A stretch of DNA of 59,027 bases. It comes from an uncultured Flammeovirgaceae bacterium (GTDB lineage: Bacteria > Bacteroidota > Bacteroidia > Cytophagales > Cyclobacteriaceae). The stretch spans positions 1 through 59,027 of the forward strand of contig CAKZYJ010000390.1 of NCBI GenBank assembly GCA_937884755.1. Direction: 5' to 3'. This document shows positions 17,151-26,687 of this stretch, one piece after another. Position 1 is the first letter of the stretch. The number at the start of each line of letters is the position of its first letter. A program made the translations under genes and the position numbers. The notes under the pieces were generated by a model that made no database searches, had not been told where the DNA came from, and worked only from the letters and a program-made list of their open reading frames with translations.

Positions 17151-19358
17151 CTACGGCCCGACTGTCTGTTCTACCATTAGCTGACGTACCTGCTCAGTAC
17201 GCGCCAACATTCTAGCAATATCCATTTTCTTATCGCCCCGGTACCAGTGCTCCCACTTCTCACCTTCGGAAGCAATCTTCTTAGCCTCCTCTACTCGCTT
17301 GAGAAATTCAATTGCTCGCTGCAAATGCGTACTGGCTGCCATCCTATTTCCTTCATCTACCGCAAGGCGAGCTAAAATCACGGCTTCTAGCCAGCGATTA
17401 AGCCCTAGTAATATCTTATGCTGCGCTACCAGATTAGTACGGAAAAACTGCAGCGAATCTCCGGTAAGTTGATTTTCCGCTTGTTCCAAACTACCCTCCA
17501 TCCCTTCCAGGCTTTGGATTTGCTGCTGAAGTGGCAGTAGTACTTCGTCGGTTGGTAAGCCGTTAGCAGGATGCATATCAGATAAATGGCGGCTAGCCCA
17601 GGTAGATTCTACGGTAGGCTTAGCTTCACGCGCCAGTAATTCCTGATATTTCTCGGGCTGCTTAAGCTGCATTGTTAGCCGACTAAGTACCTTGTTACCG
17701 TACGAACGGGTTTGTCCATCTAGTAGCAAAGGCACTTTCGCTCTTTCGTGTACCTGGTAGCTATCAAAAAACCGTTGGTAGAGGTTCTGTACCGATTCGG
17801 CCTGCGGGCCAAAGTGGGTAGTAAACCACTGCTGCATAAACGCATCTACCTCAAACGAATCCATGTTGTATAGCATTTCAGCCGAAGCTTCTATACCCAG
17901 AATAAATTCCCGCACGTTGGATACGTTCATGATGGCGTAATCCGAAGCCTGATGCTCCACCGCTTCCTCAAACATCTGATAGGTTTTAGCCGGAGGTACA
18001 GCCTGTACCAGATGCGGACCCGATCCCCACAGTTGATGATGATAGTAAACTCCGTACTGGTTAGCCGGATTACGCTGGGTTTCGTAAAAGTCAGCCTGCC
18101 ACCGCCAGCCGGGACTATTGTCGGCAAAAATGATGATCATACTGTCGGGAAAGGTAAGATGCCCGGCCTGGTTAAGTCCTGCGCCTTCGGCCCAAAGAGT
18201 AGTAGATAAAAGCGGAGTCTCTCGCTGATCCAGCGTATCAACAATTTCGCTCTGTACCTGAATGGCTTCCGAGATAATACGCCCCCGGTCAGCATCCGAT
18301 TGAGGGACGCCGGGGTCAGCCATCCACATCGGACGGTCGGCAATACCGCGTAAACCAGTCTGCCAGATCACGTTAGGGTACTTGGCCCAGCGCCGGGCGT
18401 ATTCCTGCCAGGTCTGAATAATCTTATCGCGCTCGCTGAAGAAGGAGAACAGTGGTTCTTCACCCTGATCTTTCCAGTAGTTCTGATAACCAAAGGCACT
18501 TACTCCCAGCGGTTCAATATGGTGCATGGATACAAAGAGCCCGCGCTTAGCTGCTTCCGCCACCAGTCGCTCTTCGGGCGGATTGCGGATGTCCACAAAG
18601 CTAGCCGGGATAATCAGATTTATGCGTAACCGCAGTGCTGTTTCCAGCACGGGCCGGATTACCTCCGGATGGACTACCTGACTATAAAAGCGATAGTCAA
18701 TATTCCGGGCTCCGCCCCCGTTTTTCCATTCGGTCAGTAAATCCTCATCGTTGATAAACCAGCCCCGAAATCTAAAGGTAGGCTCGTCCTGTGTAATCCG
18801 CACTTCTTCCCAAGCGAGCTGTTCACATTTCGCTGGTTCCAGTCCGCTCCAGTAGTAGGTAGGGTCTACGCCGAGGTAATCTTCTACAAAGTGGTAGATC
18901 GCAAACATAGTAGCTCGCTCATCGCTACCCGCTATCAGCAATTGTGGCTGACCGTTGATCGATATGTTCCGTACTACGTAAGCTTCCCATTTTCCGGCTA
19001 GCGTATCCAGGTCAGGGTATAGCTGTAGGGCTTCGCTTCGTTGAGCTTCATCAGCCAGATTGAATACCAGCACCTGCGAAGCGGTGCTATCAAAATTTTC
19101 GGAGGTAGCCAGTTGCTTTCCGGTGATCTTCACAAGGTCCGATTGTAAATCATCTACCGCCAACCGGATAGGATTGGTGGTGCTCGCCGGGAGGTAAATG
19201 CTTGCCTGGCGTGTTTCATCTACCAGTAATAAGGCAGGATCCGCATCTTGGCAGGCCGCTATCGTACTGATGATCAGTACCAGCAGCGCTACTTGCCGGA
19301 GGTTCCCAATGCTGGCAATAAATTTCCGCAGGCTAGGTGTTAAGCAGGTCTGGCTCAT
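17151..19358 (-). CDS. GH115-type glycoside hydrolase lipoprotein (alpha-glucuronidase-like)
   Basis: A 735-aa lipoprotein, lipobox TIAAC (C36) after a long n-region. Residues about 55-190 resemble the N-terminal domain of GH115 (LAVDDLQSDLVKITGKQL, AGSDERATMFAIYHFVEDYLGVDP). The TIM-barrel part starts with FRFRGWFINDEDLLTEW, the best family signature. It continues with WAKYPNVIWQTGLRGIADRPMW (in pieces) and FPDSMIIIFADNSPG. A helical C-terminal domain follows (about 480-735). Characterised GH115 enzymes cut alpha-1,2-linked (methyl)glucuronic acid from glucuronoxylan; related sequences may act on other uronic-acid glycans. It is shorter than some GH115 proteins, lacking the extra C-terminal sandwich domain. 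It follows the GH-A glycosidase with 1 bp between stop and start, so the two are co-transcribed. Confidence 0.78.
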   Translation of the reverse strand: MSQTCLTPSLRKFIASIGNLRQVALLVLIISTIAACQDADPALLLVDETRQASIYLPASTTNPIRLAVDDLQSDLVKITGKQLATSENFDSTASQVLVFNLADEAQRSEALQLYPDLDTLAGKWEAYVVRNISINGQPQLLIAGSDERATMFAIYHFVEDYLGVDPTYYWSGLEPAKCEQLAWEEVRITQDEPTFRFRGWFINDEDLLTEWKNGGGARNIDYRFYSQVVHPEVIRPVLETALRLRINLIIPASFVDIRNPPEERLVAEAAKRGLFVSMHHIEPLGVSAFGYQNYWKDQGEEPLFSFFSERDKIIQTWQEYARRWAKYPNVIWQTGLRGIADRPMWMADPGVPQSDADRGRIISEAIQVQSEIVDTLDQRETPLLSTTLWAEGAGLNQAGHLTFPDSMIIIFADNSPGWRWQADFYETQRNPANQYGVYYHHQLWGSGPHLVQAVPPAKTYQMFEEAVEHQASDYAIMNVSNVREFILGIEASAEMLYNMDSFEVDAFMQQWFTTHFGPQAESVQNLYQRFFDSYQVHERAKVPLLLDGQTRSYGNKVLSRLTMQLKQPEKYQELLAREAKPTVESTWASRHLSDMHPANGLPTDEVLLPLQQQIQSLEGMEGSLEQAENQLTGDSLQFFRTNLVAQHKILLGLNRWLEAVILARLAVDEGNRMAASTHLQRAIEFLKRVEEAKKIASEGEKWEHWYRGDKKMDIARMLARTEQVRQLMVEQTVGP

Positions 19359-19359
19359 C

Positions 19360-20763
19360 TTATTTACTGCTACTAGGGCTGGTCAACGGAATCAATGATT
19401 TATCAGCAATGAGGATCGGTGAATCGTAGATTGGAATATCGGTGAAGGTGTAGTGTGTGCCTGTTCGCTGGATAGCTGAGTCAGGAATCTCAAATACCTC
19501 GCCGGTGCGTAAATCCACCCACACGACTTCGTTAAAATGTCCGGCAGAGACACTGAGATCTATCGTTTGATATTCTTCCGAATCAGACGGAACATGCCCA
19601 TCTAGCCAAAGGGTAATGACTTGCTGTCCGGTAGCCTGGTGCTGGTAGGTAAACAGCGAAAGTGACGAATCAGCGGAGGTGGTGTAGGGATAGTTCGGGA
19701 CTCGAGCCAAAGTATTATCAAAGATAGCTGCCAGATGCTGCAGGGCGTAGTAGACTGGTTTGGCTTTCACCACTTTTTTGGTGGTATCCGATTCCAGCGT
19801 TCCCTTACGGTTGATCTCATCGGGATAGTTTAAATCTACGATGCTGAAGTAGGAGGTTTCAATATCTCGTCCTAAATCGCCCAGCATTCGACGCAAAGCC
19901 CACTTGCTTTGGGAGGTTTCTGTCCAGGGGTACTCCCGTAGCGCTTTGGTGCGACGGTATTGGGAAGGGGCTCCGTTCTCGCCCTGCCGGATGGTAATGC
20001 GTGGATCATAGCGGTTCACTACCGCCCGCAGTTTCAGTACCTGTTCGTACACCTCATCGGGATTTTGGCGGTAGGGGTGGTAGGTAATCTGATCGACCAA
20101 ATGCAGTTTATTCCGCCGCTGCATTTCGGCTAGAAAGCTGTCGGCCAGTTCCGGACGAATTCCCGCAATGGCCATCGCTAGCAGTTGGGCTTCCGGCTGT
20201 ACCGAGCGAATGGCTTCAGCGGTGGTGATGTACAAATTAGCGTATTCTTCCACCGTATTTTTCTTGCTATGTATCCCCTCATTCCAGATTTCGTACTCAT
20301 CTACCACTTCTTTGTACCGAGCGGCCAGCAGCTTGGCCCAGGCGGCGAAGGCGGTAATGGAAGCGGAATCTTTGGGCATGGCTGCTCCTAAGCGCGTGCC
20401 ACCACTGTAAAGCGGATTACCGTAGCTCACATTTATCCAGGGTTCTACTCCCTGAGCTGCCATATCGTAGATGATAGAATCCAGCCAGGCAAAATTATAG
20501 TACCCCTTTTGGTATTCAGTTTTAGCCCAACCGGCCTGCAATCGGGCTTTTTTAATTCCCAGTGGCCCCAGATACTCCTTCCAGTTTTCGTAAATGGTAT
20601 AGTCCCGATCCATGGTTTCGGCTCCTACTGACCAGTTAGAGGCCTGAATTTCTCCGGCGTGGCGAGGGGTTACTTTTCCTATGGAAGTATAGCCTGACGG
20701 CTGAGCTAAGGCCGACAGATACAAACTGCTAAGCGTAATTACCAGGACTAAATTTCTTATCAT
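19360..20763 (-). CDS. Clan GH-A TIM-barrel glycosidase, GH39-like, secreted
   Basis: A 467-aa protein. I chose ATG 20763, which gives a signal peptide ending near LSALAQ, rather than the GTG at 20799 that adds 12 residues. The barrel shows WSVGAETMDRDY, KKARLQAGWAKTE and YNFAWLDSIIYDMAAQGVEPW at the start, typical of GH39 and related clan GH-A enzymes. The acid/base candidate is the second glutamate of YEIWNEG, and the nucleophile candidate is the glutamate of IRQGENGAPSQ on a later strand. A beta-sandwich tail follows from about residue 370. It may be a beta-xylosidase-, arabinosidase- or uronidase-like enzyme; the specificity is not readable. It heads a two-gene unit with the GH115 gene, 155 bp downstream of a perfect palindrome. 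Confidence 0.68.
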   Translation of the reverse strand: MIRNLVLVITLSSLYLSALAQPSGYTSIGKVTPRHAGEIQASNWSVGAETMDRDYTIYENWKEYLGPLGIKKARLQAGWAKTEYQKGYYNFAWLDSIIYDMAAQGVEPWINVSYGNPLYSGGTRLGAAMPKDSASITAFAAWAKLLAARYKEVVDEYEIWNEGIHSKKNTVEEYANLYITTAEAIRSVQPEAQLLAMAIAGIRPELADSFLAEMQRRNKLHLVDQITYHPYRQNPDEVYEQVLKLRAVVNRYDPRITIRQGENGAPSQYRRTKALREYPWTETSQSKWALRRMLGDLGRDIETSYFSIVDLNYPDEINRKGTLESDTTKKVVKAKPVYYALQHLAAIFDNTLARVPNYPYTTSADSSLSLFTYQHQATGQQVITLWLDGHVPSDSEEYQTIDLSVSAGHFNEVVWVDLRTGEVFEIPDSAIQRTGTHYTFTDIPIYDSPILIADKSLIPLTSPSSSK

Positions 20764-20917
20764 GATAATTGCAGCATAGGTTAGTAGAGGAAGTTTCACG
20801 GGTTGAAAAGTTAGTTTATAGATTTGGCTGATTTTGTCTTAGGAGATAGTACTATTCTGTATGTACTACTGAAATACAACAGGTATTTAGGGAGTGCCCT
20901 GATTGAGAAATGGGTAG

Positions 20918-20932
20918 GACTCATAATGAGTC
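20918..20932. promoter_or_regulatory. Perfect palindrome, candidate operator for the GH39-like/GH115 unit
   Basis: GACTCATAATGAGTC is a perfect inverted repeat with 7-bp arms around a single A. It sits in the 211-bp intergenic space between the DUF1501 gene and the GH39-like gene, 155 bp upstream of the chosen GH39-like start. There is no T-tract, so a terminator is unlikely. Operators of GntR- and other dimeric regulators have this size, but no such regulator gene is adjacent; a distant regulator would have to be assumed. Confidence 0.4.
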
Positions 20933-20974
20933 AGACTTATTGATAAGGATAACGGATTGATTACCAAGGCTTCA

Positions 20975-22420
20975 TCAAGCTAAAATATCGTGGATTACAT
21001 GGCCGTGGACGTCGGTGAGGCGAATATCGCGGCCACTGAAGTGGAAGGTTAGCTTCTCGTGGTGGATACCCAGCAGGTGCAGCATGGTGGCGTGCAAATC
21101 GTGAATGCTCACCTTGTTTTCTACCACCCGGTAGCCGTAATCATCGGTTTGCCCGAAGATGGTTCCTCCTTTGATACCAGCTCCGGCCATCCACATACTA
21201 AAAGCCGAAGGGTTATGATCACGACCGTCTTTTCCCTGCGCGAAGGGAGTACGGCCAAATTCTCCGGTCCAAACCACCAGCGTTTCGTCTAACAGACCTC
21301 TGGACTTCAAATCTTTGAGCAATCCAGCAATAGGCTGATCTACGGCGTGAGCATTGCGTTCGTGTCCATCCCTTAGGATATTATGCTGATCACAGCGGAC
21401 GGCCTCTACGCTGGGGCAGGTCCGTTCAATAAAGCGAACTCCCCGCTCTACCAACCGACGGGCTAACAAGCACTGAGCGGCATAGCCTCGCGTATGCGGA
21501 TCGTCCGAGTCAAAGCCGTACAGTTTTTTGGTAGCTTTAGACTCAGTAGCAAACTCAGTAAGTTCAGGTACTGAGGCTTGCATCCGATAGGCTAACTCAT
21601 AATTAGAGATGGCCGACTCTACCGCATCAGCATGGCCCAGCTTCCCAATCAAACTTTGGTCTACCTGTTTGAGATAATCTAATTTGCTATCCTGAATAGT
21701 CGGGTCATCCAGCGGTTTAATATTTGCTAATGGCACCGCTTGCCCTTTCAGTACTGAGGCCTGATAAGAAGCTGGCAAGAAGCCACTGTTGAAGTTATCT
21801 AACCCACCAGGAGGTACTAATCCGCCATCCAGCACTACATAACCGGGTAGGTCGTTGTTTTCGCTGCCTAAACCATAAGTGACCCAGGCCCCCATACTCG
21901 GGCGACCCTGTAAGCCGCTACCGGTATGCAAAAAGTAGTTAGCGTTGGTATGCTCGGGAAATTCGGAAGTCATAGACCGCACCAGTGCCAGATCGTCTAC
22001 GCAAGTAGCAATGTGAGGAAACAGTTCGCTGACCGGCATACCGCATTCTCCGTACTGCTTAAACTCCCAGGGGCTTTTCAGAATTTTACCAATATTATCG
22101 AACTGCGTATTGTCCACCTTAAATTTTTTGTAGGGATCTTCCCCGTTTTCCTGGGCTAGACGAGGCTTAGGGTCAAAAGAATCTACTTGAGATACTCCCC
22201 CATCCATATACAAAAAGATAACGCTCTTAGCTTTAGGAATATAGTGCGGATGGGCACCCGATACTACTTCGGGTGGTGACAATTTTTCTGCTCGCTGGCA
22301 GGCAGCTCCCAAACCTCCGAACAAACTAACAAACGCCAAAGATCCAAAGCCACTACCACAAGCCCCTAGCATCTGGCGGCGGCTAATGGATTGATGGATG
22401 ATATGTCGGTTACCACTCAT
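20975..22420 (-). CDS. DUF1501 protein, Tat-exported, alkaline-phosphatase/sulfatase-like fold
   Basis: A 481-aa protein with a twin-arginine signal (SRRQMLGACGSGFGSLAFVSL) and a possible lipobox cysteine at GAAC. The DUF1501 family, common in Planctomycetes and some Bacteroidota, has a predicted alkaline-phosphatase-type fold. Typical segments are KSVIFLYMDGGVSQVDSFDPKP near residue 65-86, LVRSMTSEFPEHTNANYFLHTG, the TWTGEFGRTPFAQGKDGRDH-like region (here beginning VVWTGEFGRTPF) and FGQTDDYGYRVVENKVSIHDLHATMLHLLGI. The biochemical activity is unknown. It starts 1 bp after the stop of the planctomycete-type cytochrome gene, the classic pairing for these two families, so they very likely act together in the periplasm or at the outer membrane. 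Confidence 0.92.
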   Translation of the reverse strand: MSGNRHIIHQSISRRQMLGACGSGFGSLAFVSLFGGLGAACQRAEKLSPPEVVSGAHPHYIPKAKSVIFLYMDGGVSQVDSFDPKPRLAQENGEDPYKKFKVDNTQFDNIGKILKSPWEFKQYGECGMPVSELFPHIATCVDDLALVRSMTSEFPEHTNANYFLHTGSGLQGRPSMGAWVTYGLGSENNDLPGYVVLDGGLVPPGGLDNFNSGFLPASYQASVLKGQAVPLANIKPLDDPTIQDSKLDYLKQVDQSLIGKLGHADAVESAISNYELAYRMQASVPELTEFATESKATKKLYGFDSDDPHTRGYAAQCLLARRLVERGVRFIERTCPSVEAVRCDQHNILRDGHERNAHAVDQPIAGLLKDLKSRGLLDETLVVWTGEFGRTPFAQGKDGRDHNPSAFSMWMAGAGIKGGTIFGQTDDYGYRVVENKVSIHDLHATMLHLLGIHHEKLTFHFSGRDIRLTDVHGHVIHDILA

Positions 22421-22421
22421 A

Positions 22422-25421
22422 TCAGATAAGATAGATAAATTCTTTCATGTTAAATATCGTATGGCAGTAGTCCTTCCAGACGGCTACGGAGGTACTGATG
22501 TCTTCTGCCTTATGTTCTTGGGCTTGTTGCTCCAGAAAAGCTATTGCCTTGGCTACTTCCTCTTCCCGAGCCGGACGGGCGAAAGCCCATAAATAAATCT
22601 GTTGAATACGCTCTCGGGTGTCTAACTCAGTTTGATCAACCAATCGCTGCGCCATCCGTTTGGCTTGTTCCAAAACCAGCGGATCGTTCATCAGCATGAG
22701 TGATTGAGCCGGAACGTTGGTGACATTACGTTTACCAAAGGTAGAGAAGGGGATGGGGCGATCGAAGGTGAGCATCATAGGTGAAAGGAAATTCCGACGT
22801 ACTTCTACGTAGATGCTTCGTCGGCCATTACCATCCAACGGGCCGGAGTCACGAGGTCGTCCGCGCCCCTGCATAAAATCGGTGAGGTGTATTGAAACGG
22901 ATGGCCCAAACATGGTAGGGTCTAACTGCCCCGAAACCGCCAACATGCCATCGCGAATGGATTCGGCCTCCAATCGGCGTAATGAGTATCCTGATAAGAG
23001 CAGATTTTCGGGGTCTCGGGATAATGCTAAAGAATCAGTCACCACTGCCCGCTGGAAGGTATTGGACATGACCATTAACTTCAGCATTTCTTTCACCGAA
23101 CCATCTTCTTCCTGAAATTTGACGGCCAGATAATCCAGCAAAGCCGGATGCGTCGGTAGTTTGCCCTGTAGGCCGAAATTATCTACCGTTTCCACAATTC
23201 CTCGTCCAAACAAGTGATGCCACAGCCGGTTCACCATCACCCGCGAGGTAAGCGGATTATCGGGATTGACAATAGCTTCAGCCAATTCCTTTCTATTACT
23301 TCCGCCGGAGGTAAAAGTTAGTCCATCTTCCGAGAGGCTACTCAAAAAGCGGTGAGGCACTGTTTCTTTACTAAGGGTTTTCGGATTACCCCGGAGAAAT
23401 ACCGGGCTATTAATCTCAAACCCATTGGTAAGCCCGGTAAAGTACGCTGAGTCGGTAAGCGATTGAGCTAACTCCCGCTGCCTTTGCAAGAGCGTATTGA
23501 TTTCAGCGGAAGGTACGTAAACTGATTTCCGGCGCAATTGCTGGTTTAAGTACTGAATATCGGAGGCTGAACTTTTTCTATCTACCCATCGACTAATGGT
23601 AGCGGATAGGTTTTGATCGGCTGAACCCGTTAAAGGAAGTGGCGAAGGAAGATCGCCGTTATACGCCAGAGCGTAGGCTACTTCTACGTAAGCATCTTTG
23701 GGTAATTTGTAATAATGACGTTCAAAGTAGCCGGGGATGATTTCCAGATAGGCAATATGACCTTTCCAGGGTGAAACATCTACGGTATAGTTTCGCCATT
23801 TGGAGTCGTCTACTTCCATATCTAGCTCACCGTAGATGGGGTCTTGGATCAACTGAAAATTATCGATGATTACCCGGATGAATGACTCCTTGCCTTTAGC
23901 CCGAACGGTGATAAAATCTTCAGTGATAGTAAAATCCGGCGAACGTAGTGCTCCTACGATTTCAGTACTGATTTGCCGACTAGAAGCCTGACCTTCGGAA
24001 AAAGAGACTAAGCGCTGAGATTGAGAATCAAATTTCGGCTCACCTAAGGTAGTGTGTTGGCCAAATGCCAAACCGCTGCTTTGCCAGCCGGATAAGTCTC
24101 CGTTTCTGAAATCGCCCAGCAGGGTATAGCCTGTCTCGGTATCATTCTCTGTTTCTTGTATACTAGCGGCTTGTACAGGCAGCGGTACTTCTTCCAGCCA
24201 GGCTCGAGCGGTTAGCTTTCGGATTTCGTCCTTGATCTGATTCAGTTCAGCTAGGTTTTCGGCCTTCTCCAGGGTGAAGTTCGCATCCTTCACGCTGAAG
24301 CGGCTGCTCTTCATGATGCCGTAGAGCGCGTAGTAGTCAGTGGTGGGAATGGGATCAAACTTATGATCGTGACAGCGAGAGCAGGCTACGGTAAGCGCTT
24401 GAAAGGTTTTGGTGGTCACATCAATCATGTTATCAATCCGCTCTGACTCGTCAATGACCAGATCGACCGGGCTGTGCTTTCCTTCCAACATGGTATAAAA
24501 CAGCGTACCCAACTGGGATTCATTACGCCCGTTTTCCTTATTCCAACGAGGCGATTCTAACAGGTCACCGGCTAATTGTTCTTTTACTAACTGCGGATAA
24601 GGCACATCTTCGTTAAATGCCCGAATCAGGTAGTCGCGGTACTGCCAGGCACCCTGCACTGGATAGTCAAACTCGTGACCTTTGGTTTCAGCGTAGCGGA
24701 CTAAGTCCATCCAGTGCCTTGCCCAGCGTTCACCAAACCGTAGGCTGTTTAGATACTGATCCACTAGCTTTTCGTAAGCATCGGGACTGCTATCGTTAAC
24801 AAATTTTTCAATATCCGCCGGATGAGGAGGCAATCCGGTAAGTACGTAGGCTAGGCGGCGAATCAGCGTATATTTATTGGCGATAGGAGCAATAGGTAAT
24901 TGCTGCTCTTCCAGTTTGGCGAGAACGAAAGCGTCAACTTTGTTCGCGATTTCTTCCTGGTTTTTTACCGAAGGAATTTCGGGCTTTTCCGGTTTAATAA
25001 ACGCCCAGTGGGGCTTCCACTCAGCTCCCTGATCAATCCACTTTTCCAGAATCGCTTTTTCGCGTTCCGTTAGGCTTAGATTACTGGCCGGGGGCGGCAT
25101 TAGCTTATCGGGATCGTCACTATTGATACGATGAATGACTGCACTTTTTCCAGGCTTTCCGGGTTTGATCGCAAAAATATCGCCTTCGCGTAAGGCGGTA
25201 GCAGCTTCAAATGTATCCAGTCGCAAGTCAGCTTCTCGGCTGCTGGAATCAGGGCCGTGGCAGAGATAGCAGTTCTTTACCAGAATAGGCCGAACATGAA
25301 AATTAAAATCCACCGTTTTAGGTAAACTAGCCGGGGACTTATCGGAACACTGATTAAACAAGGCAACTGACAAGAATAGGGCAGTTGCCAGAATCAGCCA
25401 GTTTGTTCCGTTTACTTTCAT
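22422..25421 (-). CDS. Planctomycete-type cytochrome c / DUF1549 / DUF1553 protein
   Basis: A 999-aa exported protein, probable lipoprotein (FNQC, C25). Domains in order: a heme-binding PSCyt1 domain at about 40-110 with CYLCH at 51-55 and MPPPASNLS as the distal Met region; DUF1549 (PSCyt2) at about 165-375 with a second heme-type motif CSRCHDHKFDPIP; a beta-sandwich insertion at about 420-600, perhaps carbohydrate-binding; and DUF1553 (PSD1) at about 720-960 (NRLWHHLFGRGIVETVDNFG, QSLMLMNDPLVLEQA). The family is known from Planctomycetes and marine polysaccharide degraders, but no reaction is established. The heme motifs suggest redox chemistry on a periplasmic substrate. It precedes the DUF1501 gene by 1 bp and follows the sialidase-like gene by 47 bp. 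Confidence 0.93.
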   Translation of the reverse strand: MKVNGTNWLILATALFLSVALFNQCSDKSPASLPKTVDFNFHVRPILVKNCYLCHGPDSSSREADLRLDTFEAATALREGDIFAIKPGKPGKSAVIHRINSDDPDKLMPPPASNLSLTEREKAILEKWIDQGAEWKPHWAFIKPEKPEIPSVKNQEEIANKVDAFVLAKLEEQQLPIAPIANKYTLIRRLAYVLTGLPPHPADIEKFVNDSSPDAYEKLVDQYLNSLRFGERWARHWMDLVRYAETKGHEFDYPVQGAWQYRDYLIRAFNEDVPYPQLVKEQLAGDLLESPRWNKENGRNESQLGTLFYTMLEGKHSPVDLVIDESERIDNMIDVTTKTFQALTVACSRCHDHKFDPIPTTDYYALYGIMKSSRFSVKDANFTLEKAENLAELNQIKDEIRKLTARAWLEEVPLPVQAASIQETENDTETGYTLLGDFRNGDLSGWQSSGLAFGQHTTLGEPKFDSQSQRLVSFSEGQASSRQISTEIVGALRSPDFTITEDFITVRAKGKESFIRVIIDNFQLIQDPIYGELDMEVDDSKWRNYTVDVSPWKGHIAYLEIIPGYFERHYYKLPKDAYVEVAYALAYNGDLPSPLPLTGSADQNLSATISRWVDRKSSASDIQYLNQQLRRKSVYVPSAEINTLLQRQRELAQSLTDSAYFTGLTNGFEINSPVFLRGNPKTLSKETVPHRFLSSLSEDGLTFTSGGSNRKELAEAIVNPDNPLTSRVMVNRLWHHLFGRGIVETVDNFGLQGKLPTHPALLDYLAVKFQEEDGSVKEMLKLMVMSNTFQRAVVTDSLALSRDPENLLLSGYSLRRLEAESIRDGMLAVSGQLDPTMFGPSVSIHLTDFMQGRGRPRDSGPLDGNGRRSIYVEVRRNFLSPMMLTFDRPIPFSTFGKRNVTNVPAQSLMLMNDPLVLEQAKRMAQRLVDQTELDTRERIQQIYLWAFARPAREEEVAKAIAFLEQQAQEHKAEDISTSVAVWKDYCHTIFNMKEFIYLI

Positions 25422-25468
25422 ACTTTCTAATATAATGATATTAGAAATCGCCTACAAACCGGATTAGA

Positions 25469-26674
25469 TTATTCAATCTCCAGAATGGTACCCGCAATAT
25501 GGCGTAAACCATCCGCTTGATTGAAGTAGTAGACAACTAGCAACCGCTTATCATCCACTTGCACCGACCAGGAGTAGCCTAAGTCACCGTTCCCGCCATC
25601 TTCCCGCAAAACAATTTCGGGTGCAGTAGCAAAATCAGTGCATTCCGCGTTTAAGATGCGGGCGCGAATGCCGTACGGTTCGACTCGGTAGCCGTAGGTG
25701 AGCAGTACCCGCTTATCGGGTAGCGGAAGTGCGTGCATCGGATATCCCAGAAAACCCATGCTCTGCCAGGAACTGAAACTCTTGCCTCCATCGGTGGAGC
25801 GGGCAATACAAGCCTGTCCATCGAAATTAGCCGTTCGCAAAAAAGCTATCAAGTCGCCTTCAGGGGTTTGATACAGCGAGGTTTCATTAAAGGCCACGGC
25901 TGTATCTCGAGCGATGGGGCAAGAATAATTCCAAGACTGCCCTCCGTCCTCCGAGGTTAGTAAATGAGTAGAGGTTTCTCGGAGCTGGGTAGTATCTTCT
26001 GCTACAGCCACCGACCAAAACAACTTTCCGCGTTCCCCTTCCCACAACGCTCCCCGGTTGTAGGCCGGAAGTGGTTGCCCTGAAGCACTCTGACGAACTT
26101 CTACCGGCGGGCTTAGCGGATAAGTCGGCTCGCTCCAAGTGTGCCCGCCATCTTGGGAATGAAGCAAGTAGCCTCCGAGAAATATTGCGTCTTCGCTCAC
26201 CTTCAGTTGACTTGTGGCTAGCTGCTCAATTCCTTCCGGACGAAGAAAGGCCCATCCGTAGCTGGCACACAGCAGTGACCCATCGCGTTTCAGTAACAAA
26301 CAGGGATCTTGCGAGCCGCCGAAAGGATGAGCGTACAGCAAGGAAGGTTCTTTTGGCCAGTTTTCACCATCAAAGGAGCGTAGTGTAACCAGGTAACTAT
26401 TAGGGTCAACGTGGTTGGTTTCCGATTCACCAAAAATACTCCGGTTGGGTGCCCGCCGGAAGGCTAATAAGAATTCTCCATTCGGTAATTTGACAATTGA
26501 CGGAAAGCTGGCGTAGAATAGGCTGTCCTGATAAATCAGAATATCTTTAACTTTCTGAACTCCCGGAATACTGTCATTTTCGAGAGCATACACCGCATTT
26601 AGCGAGCCAATAAAAATAATGAGTAGTAATGCTAAGCGTAAAGTGTTCAGGATAGTATATCGGAGGTCTACCAA
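25469..26674 (-). CDS. BNR-repeat sialidase-like protein, secreted, TTG start
   Basis: A 401-aa protein with an N-terminal hydrophobic signal (LALLLIIFIGSLNAVYA). Asp-box motifs SxDxGxxW appear as SQDGGHTWSEP, SEDGGQSWNYS and STDGGKSFSSW, indicating a six-bladed propeller of the sialidase superfamily. The N-terminal FPSIVKLPNGEFLLAFRR contains the arginine typically used for carboxylate binding (FRIP/YRIP-like strand). True sialidases also need a Tyr/Glu nucleophile pair and two more arginines, which I cannot place with certainty, so it may be another propeller hydrolase. The frame has no ATG; TTG at 26674 is the only plausible start because a stop codon lies directly upstream. It is followed by the cytochrome and DUF1501 genes and lies 13 bp from fbp. 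Confidence 0.75.
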   Translation of the reverse strand: MVDLRYTILNTLRLALLLIIFIGSLNAVYALENDSIPGVQKVKDILIYQDSLFYASFPSIVKLPNGEFLLAFRRAPNRSIFGESETNHVDPNSYLVTLRSFDGENWPKEPSLLYAHPFGGSQDPCLLLKRDGSLLCASYGWAFLRPEGIEQLATSQLKVSEDAIFLGGYLLHSQDGGHTWSEPTYPLSPPVEVRQSASGQPLPAYNRGALWEGERGKLFWSVAVAEDTTQLRETSTHLLTSEDGGQSWNYSCPIARDTAVAFNETSLYQTPEGDLIAFLRTANFDGQACIARSTDGGKSFSSWQSMGFLGYPMHALPLPDKRVLLTYGYRVEPYGIRARILNAECTDFATAPEIVLREDGGNGDLGYSWSVQVDDKRLLVVYYFNQADGLRHIAGTILEIE

Positions 26675-26687
26675 TTAAAGTACGAGC

